From Firmicutes bacterium UBA3738 (GTDB taxonomy: Bacteria; Bacillota; Clostridia; Peptostreptococcales; Anaerovoracaceae), in NCBI GenBank assembly GCA_002372505.1, contig DFGY01000015.1:1-17757 (forward strand): DNA of 17,757 nucleotides, in the 5' to 3' direction. Each line of letters opens with the position of its first letter. The stretch's first letter is position 1. The translations under genes and the position numbers were made by a program. This document shows, in pieces, positions 13,707 to 17,757 of this stretch. The notes under the pieces are model-generated. The model made no database searches. It was not told where the DNA came from and saw only the letters and a program-made list of their open reading frames with translations.

Positions 13707-15056
13707 TTAAGCGAATTTTTCGGTTAACAGGGTCGCAATGTCCTGTGCCAATGTTTCTATTTTATCCGTATCCTGTCCTTCTATCATTACTCTTACGAGA
13801 GGCTCTGTCCCCGATGGTCTGATGAGCACTCTTCCCTCACCGGCCATGGACTCTTCAGCCTGCCTTATTTTCTCGATTACTTCCTCGTCGTTTTCATATT
13901 TGTCTTTGTTGTCATTCGAAACCTTGGCATTAATGAGTACCTGCGGGAATATCTCAATCTCCCCGGCCAGTTCCGACGCCATCTTCCCGCTGGAAAGAAC
14001 AGCCTTAAGAACCTGGAGGGAAGAAAGAATCCCGTCTCCCGTAGTGGTGTGCTCCAGGAAAATTATGTGGCCGGACTGTTCGCCACCGATGGCGCAGCCG
14101 GTCTCACGCATCTTCTCAAGGACGTAGCGGTCTCCTACAGCGGTAACATCAACGCTGCATCCCATGGCTTCTATATACTTATGAAAACCGAGATTGCTCA
14201 TTACTGTGGCAGTAACTGTATCTCCCGGCAGTTTACCTTCTTTCTTAAGCATGCTGGCACAAATGCAGATAAGCTTATCGCCGTCAATTATCTCACCCTT
14301 TTCATCACACGCGATGAGCCTGTCGGCATCTCCGTCAAAAGCCAATCCCATGAAGGCGCTTTCTTCCACTACTTTGCGCTGCAAAGTCTGAGGATAGGTG
14401 GAGCCGCATTTTTCGTTAATATTGCGTCCGTTAGGCTTGTTGCCAACCATTACAACATTTGCACCCAGGTCTTTATAGACCTTTTCGGCCACTTTGTAGG
14501 CAGCCCCGTTGGCACAGTCAAGTACCAGCTTCTTCCCGGTAAGGTCAATGTCAACAGTGCTCTCCAGGAACCTGGCATACAGTTCAAGGGCGTTTTCGTC
14601 CGCCGCCTGGCTCCTGCCGATTTTATCTCCTATGACATGGTTGTTTACGTCTCTGTTTCTGACTATAAGGTCTTCTATTTCATCTTCAATGCTGTCATCC
14701 AGTTTGAATCCTTTGTCGTTAAAGAATTTTATTCCGTTGTATTCGAAGGGATTGTGTGAGGCGGAAATTACGATTCCGGCATCGGCTCCGTAGTATCTTA
14801 CAAGATAAGCTATTGCCGGTGTAGGAAGAACTCCTATTCTGATAACGTCACCTCCCACAGAATTAATTCCTGCAGATATGGCGCTTTCCAGCATATCCCC
14901 CGACACACGTGTATCCATGCCTATGAGGAAAAGAGGCTTTTCCGACCTGTGGCTCAGCACATAGGCCCCGGCCTTTCCAAGATTAAACGCCAGCTCCGGC
15001 GTCAGCTCTTCATTGGCAATCCCTCTTACTCCATCTGTTCCAAATAATCTGCCCAT
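13707..15056 (-). CDS. glmM: Phosphoglucosamine mutase
   Basis: This 449-residue member of the alpha-D-phosphohexomutase family converts glucosamine-6-phosphate to glucosamine-1-phosphate. Signatures are the N-terminal GRLFGTDGVRG, the phosphoserine loop VISASHNP with Ser100, the Mg-binding DGDADR at 241-246, and the phosphate-binding RPSGTEP at 413-419. Length is standard. It starts 12 bp after cdaR (AAAGGAA upstream) and ends 20 bp before glmS, so the product of GlmS is handled by the adjacent gene. Known: in Firmicutes GlmM can bind and inhibit CdaA, giving a link between cell-wall synthesis and c-di-AMP. Confidence 0.98.
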   Translation of the reverse strand: MGRLFGTDGVRGIANEELTPELAFNLGKAGAYVLSHRSEKPLFLIGMDTRVSGDMLESAISAGINSVGGDVIRIGVLPTPAIAYLVRYYGADAGIVISASHNPFEYNGIKFFNDKGFKLDDSIEDEIEDLIVRNRDVNNHVIGDKIGRSQAADENALELYARFLESTVDIDLTGKKLVLDCANGAAYKVAEKVYKDLGANVVMVGNKPNGRNINEKCGSTYPQTLQRKVVEESAFMGLAFDGDADRLIACDEKGEIIDGDKLICICASMLKKEGKLPGDTVTATVMSNLGFHKYIEAMGCSVDVTAVGDRYVLEKMRETGCAIGGEQSGHIIFLEHTTTGDGILSSLQVLKAVLSSGKMASELAGEIEIFPQVLINAKVSNDNKDKYENDEEVIEKIRQAEESMAGEGRVLIRPSGTEPLVRVMIEGQDTDKIETLAQDIATLLTEKFA

Positions 15057-15068
15057 TAATTATTCCTT

Positions 15069-16250
15069 TCAGTTCCCAACCTCAACTACTTTCGGATTTA
15101 AGGAAACACTATTTAACTTTTTATTTATAGTATAATTAACAGTAGCCTTGCCGTCCTTAATTGATCCGGCATTCACCGTTAACTTAATGTCCTCTTTCTT
15201 CAAATTTTCCATCTGCTTGTCGCTTCCCTTTACGGTTACTGCGACAGTGCCGTCTTTAAGTTTAACTTTGTTATTATTCTTCCCGTTTATTATAATCTCG
15301 TCTGTCTTAAAATCAAAGGATGCTTCAGCAAGTTTTTTCAGTACGACTTTCACGCTTAAATCTTCTGATTTGTTTGCAAGCTCCACGCCGTATGGAAGGA
15401 TTACATCAACAGGTATATTCTTTGTTTTGCCAATGCCTGTAATGTCTATGTTGTTGCCTTCAACTTCGCTTATTTCAGACAGGGTATGCTTATCACTCTT
15501 TATGGTGATTTTCTTCGGCTTTTCGATTTTATCCAGTTGCATCGTCTTATCCACCGTACCTTCTACATCCACGTCAAAGTCCACTGTCTTTGTGTAGCGC
15601 ATGACGGCATTTATTTCAACAGAATCTGACGAAAGCCACACATCCTTTACCTTCTTGCCTTTGGCATCAACGGCCACAGGTCTGGCATAAACTGTCGTGT
15701 ACTCGTCTTTTATCTTATCAACATCAACTGTAACCTGAACTACTTTAACTCTGTCCACAGTTGACTCGGCTCCCCAGACGTTAATATTATCCGGATAAAG
15801 GCTCACGTCCCCGGGCTCTCTGCCCTTTGGCGGATTGCCGGAGAATTTCACCTTAACCGGTTTTGCATGGTTCACTCTTTCTTCAATAATTACCGTAATG
15901 GTCTGAGGATCTATTTTCTCTATATCCACTTTCTTTGCGGAAGTGGCTCTAAGCGTTATTATGTTCTTTCCCTTTGTGCAGTTGGATAAATCCGCAGTGA
16001 CCCGTGTATCTCCCGGACTTATTCTGTTAAGAGCCGCACGTCTTCCTTCAATCTCAACGGTAACACTATCTTCACTGCTGCCGGCAAAGTCAAGTCCGTT
16101 ATCCTGGAGCTCTTCCTTGCCAAGATACTCTATTCCGACTTCATTGATATTCTTATCCGTTCTGGGATCCACCTGACCTGCAACGTAAAACCACAGCACA
16201 ATGGCAAGTATTACGGAAAGAGCTATGTTCGCTTTATTGCTGTTAAACAT
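15069..16250 (-). CDS. cdaR: YbbR-domain regulator of diadenylate cyclase
   Basis: This is a 393-residue membrane-anchored extracytoplasmic protein. One N-terminal transmembrane segment (about residues 9-27, ALSVILAIVLWFYVAG) is followed by a beta-rich region of about four YbbR repeats (roughly 30-115, 125-205, 210-290 and 300-385), mostly short alternating V/I/K strands. Known: CdaR (YbbR) pairs with CdaA in Firmicutes and modulates its cyclase activity. The start codon overlaps the end of cdaA by 8 bp, and its ribosome binding site GGAGG lies inside cdaA, so translation is probably coupled. glmM follows after 12 bp. Confidence 0.93.
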   Translation of the reverse strand: MFNSNKANIALSVILAIVLWFYVAGQVDPRTDKNINEVGIEYLGKEELQDNGLDFAGSSEDSVTVEIEGRRAALNRISPGDTRVTADLSNCTKGKNIITLRATSAKKVDIEKIDPQTITVIIEERVNHAKPVKVKFSGNPPKGREPGDVSLYPDNINVWGAESTVDRVKVVQVTVDVDKIKDEYTTVYARPVAVDAKGKKVKDVWLSSDSVEINAVMRYTKTVDFDVDVEGTVDKTMQLDKIEKPKKITIKSDKHTLSEISEVEGNNIDITGIGKTKNIPVDVILPYGVELANKSEDLSVKVVLKKLAEASFDFKTDEIIINGKNNNKVKLKDGTVAVTVKGSDKQMENLKKEDIKLTVNAGSIKDGKATVNYTINKKLNSVSLNPKVVEVGN

Positions 16251-17106
16251 CCTTCTTTCCTCCTACTTTATCCATGGCCTTTTTCACATTTTTAAGTCTT
16301 GTCTCCTCCTGGTCTCCAATATAAATATCCAGCAGTTCCTTTTCTACGCTCTTGCCGTCAAGGTATCTGTCTATCTGTCCATCCTTTGCCATTGAAATAA
16401 TGCCGCTCTCTTCCGACACAATTATTACGATAGCATCCGATCTTTCGGTTATACCTATGCCGGCTCTGTGTCTTGTGCCAAGATCCGTGGACAGGCTCTT
16501 GTCTTCCGTAAGTGGAAGAACGCATCCTGCCGCATATATCTTTGTACCTCTGACTACAACGGCTCCGTCATGGAGAGGTGCACCCTCGTAAAAAATGTTG
16601 CCTATTATTTCTTTGGAGATTCTTGCGTTAATGACAGTCCCTGTTTCGCATATATCGGTAAGGGATGTCTGTCTCTCAAACACAAGAAGTACGCCGGTCT
16701 TTGTTGCCGAAGCTTCCTCAATGGCCTGAACAAATTCACCTACTATGGTTTTGGCTTCGCTCTTTTCTATCTGCCTGAACTTAGGCATCCACTTTCCGCG
16801 GCCTACACGCTCAAGACCGCGCCTGAGCTCCGGTTGAAATACAACAACGAGCGCAATGAGCCCGATAGTCATTGCGCCCTGCAGTATCCAGTTTAACGTA
16901 TACAGATGTAAGAGGCCTGAAAGCCACATAGCGAGAACCAAAAGAACCAGGCCGCGAACCAGCTGTTCGGCTCTGCTCTCACGTATGAACCCCAATAATT
17001 TATATATTACGAAAGCTACCAAGAGAATATCGACGACATCCATAATACCGATGCCGCTGGTGATATTACTCATAATATCTTTCATATTATTGCTCAGCCA
17101 ATCCAT
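16243..17106 (-). CDS. cdaA: Diadenylate cyclase, membrane-bound (c-di-AMP synthase)
   Basis: This 287-residue protein makes cyclic di-AMP from two ATP. The N-terminus carries about three transmembrane helices (roughly 22-40, 49-66 and 73-90, ending FQPELRRGLE). A DAC domain follows, with the catalytic DGA at 180-182 (PLHDGAVVV) and RHR at 212-214 (GTRHRAGIG). Length is close to the usual ~275. No clear Shine-Dalgarno sequence precedes the start at 17106, nor Met8 or Met12; the stop codon of hpf lies 14 bp upstream, so translation may depend on coupling and the exact start is not certain. It overlaps cdaR by 8 bp. c-di-AMP controls potassium and osmolyte transport and wall homeostasis in Gram-positives. 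Confidence 0.96.
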   Translation of the reverse strand: MDWLSNNMKDIMSNITSGIGIMDVVDILLVAFVIYKLLGFIRESRAEQLVRGLVLLVLAMWLSGLLHLYTLNWILQGAMTIGLIALVVVFQPELRRGLERVGRGKWMPKFRQIEKSEAKTIVGEFVQAIEEASATKTGVLLVFERQTSLTDICETGTVINARISKEIIGNIFYEGAPLHDGAVVVRGTKIYAAGCVLPLTEDKSLSTDLGTRHRAGIGITERSDAIVIIVSEESGIISMAKDGQIDRYLDGKSVEKELLDIYIGDQEETRLKNVKKAMDKVGGKKDV

Positions 17107-17120
17107 CTGTTATATTACGA

Positions 17121-17645
17121 TCAGTATGTGGTTTCAAGCAGACCGTAATTGTCGTCCTTTCTCTTATATACAACGTTAACGCTATCGGTTTCCATATTGA
17201 GGAATACATAGAAATTATGTTCCAGCATTTCCATTTGAACGACAGCCTCTTCCACAGTCATTGGAACCAGTTCGAACTTCTTTGTCTTAACTACCACACC
17301 TTCATCACGAGGCTCAGCCTCCGGCCAGTCTTCGAACATGAATTCCTTGGAATCTCTATGTTTCTTCTGAATCTTATCCTTAAATCTGGACATCTGTTTT
17401 GAAAGCTTTTCAACTATGTTGTCTATGCCCGTATAAAAATCTCCGGACTTGTCCTCGGCTCTGAATATCATGCCCTTAGCTTTGATTGTTGCCTCGATTT
17501 TCTTGTGGTTTCTTTCTTCGCTGAGCATTACATTTACACCGATATCGTCGGAGAAATATTTGCCTAATTTTTCTAATTTTTTCTGTATAGTATCCTTCAG
17601 CTTGTCGCTTGCTTTAACGTTCTTACTTGTAATTATTACCTTCAT
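17121..17645 (-). CDS. hpf: Ribosome hibernation promoting factor, long form
   Basis: This 174-residue protein binds the 30S decoding region and, through its C-terminal domain, pairs ribosomes into inactive 100S dimers. The N-terminal HPF/RaiA domain covers about residues 1-95 (KVIITSKNVKASDKLKDTI, then SEERNHKKIEATIKAKG), and the C-terminal dimerisation domain about 115-174 (VVVKTKKFELVPMTVEEAV ... EHNFYVFLNMETDSVNVVYKR). A linker of ~20 charged residues separates them. The start at 17645 is chosen because AGGAGGG lies 6 bp upstream; an earlier in-frame ATG at 17681 falls between the promoter -10 box and that site. It is the first gene of the minus-strand operon, 14 bp ahead of cdaA. Confidence 0.96.
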   Translation of the reverse strand: MKVIITSKNVKASDKLKDTIQKKLEKLGKYFSDDIGVNVMLSEERNHKKIEATIKAKGMIFRAEDKSGDFYTGIDNIVEKLSKQMSRFKDKIQKKHRDSKEFMFEDWPEAEPRDEGVVVKTKKFELVPMTVEEAVVQMEMLEHNFYVFLNMETDSVNVVYKRKDDNYGLLETTY

Positions 17646-17683
17646 AATGTGCCCTCCTGTGTATGTTAACACTATATACATCC

Positions 17684-17712
17684 ATTATAGCAATTAATGC
17701 ATCATAATACAA
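17684..17712 (-). promoter_or_regulatory. Promoter of the hpf-cdaA-cdaR-glmM-glmS-ahcY operon
   Basis: On the minus strand, TTGTAT (17712-17707) and TATAAT (17689-17684) are separated by 17 bp, and the -10 box carries the TGn extension (TTGCTATAAT). This is a strong sigma-A-type promoter; a sigma-B-like signature is not seen. The leader before the hpf start would be about 32 nt, too short for a riboswitch. Confidence 0.8.
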
Positions 17713-17757
17713 CCGCCACTTGCTGACCTGATCTTTGCCCCCACACCTGCCTTGACC

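Noticed and set aside
14049..14759. 236-codon plus-strand frame antisense to glmM
   Set aside because: Shadow of a clear glmM coding region; no start signal or recognisable protein.
17646..17757. Riboswitch or leader RNA ahead of hpf
   Set aside because: The promoter leaves a leader of only about 32 nt, too short for a structured sensor.

Overview
The window looks like chromosomal DNA of a low-to-moderate G+C Gram-positive anaerobe, most likely a member of the Clostridia. The evidence is strong AGGAGG-type ribosome binding sites, sigma-A promoters, a long-form hpf, the Firmicutes cdaA-cdaR-glmM-glmS cluster, a long clostridial-type glutamyl-tRNA synthetase, and a large secreted protein with Shr-like (DUF1533/HID) domains. 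The family within the Clostridia cannot be fixed from the sequence alone.

Layout. Bases 1-430 hold repeat structure that resembles the end of an insertion sequence, a 12-bp inverted repeat, and a near-consensus promoter with an operator-like palindrome. These lead into a 415-residue multi-pass membrane protein of unknown family (431-1678) that ends in a clear terminator. Two copies of a ~315-bp element built from nested inverted repeats (1749-2061 and 4997-5317, opposite orientations) bracket a minus-strand block: a 59-residue repetitive charged protein, then cca (tRNA CCA addition) and a class V PLP-dependent aminotransferase-like gene. Beyond the second copy is a minus-strand gene for a 1170-residue secreted protein (5319-8831). 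Divergent from it is gltX on the plus strand (8965-10602).

From 17645 down to 10599 everything runs on the minus strand as one tightly packed apparent operon: hpf - cdaA - cdaR - glmM - glmS - ahcY, behind an excellent extended -10 promoter at the right edge. It joins ribosome hibernation (Hpf), cyclic di-AMP synthesis and its membrane regulator (CdaA/CdaR), the two enzymes leading to glucosamine-1-phosphate for peptidoglycan precursors (GlmS then GlmM), and S-adenosylhomocysteine hydrolase. No room exists for a glmS ribozyme in front of glmS. ahcY and gltX converge with a 4-bp overlap of their stop codons.

Most unusual are the two ~315-bp elements. Each is a tiered palindrome with three separate inverted-repeat modules (31, 22-25 and 25 bp arms) around a conserved ~85-bp centre. 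The modules share a GGAC(A/G)GG-type core, which suggests nested REP-like units. Both elements stop within 1-2 bp of a gene's stop codon, where they are the only visible candidate 3' structure. The second main point of interest is the large secreted HID-domain protein, which has no recognisable wall anchor.
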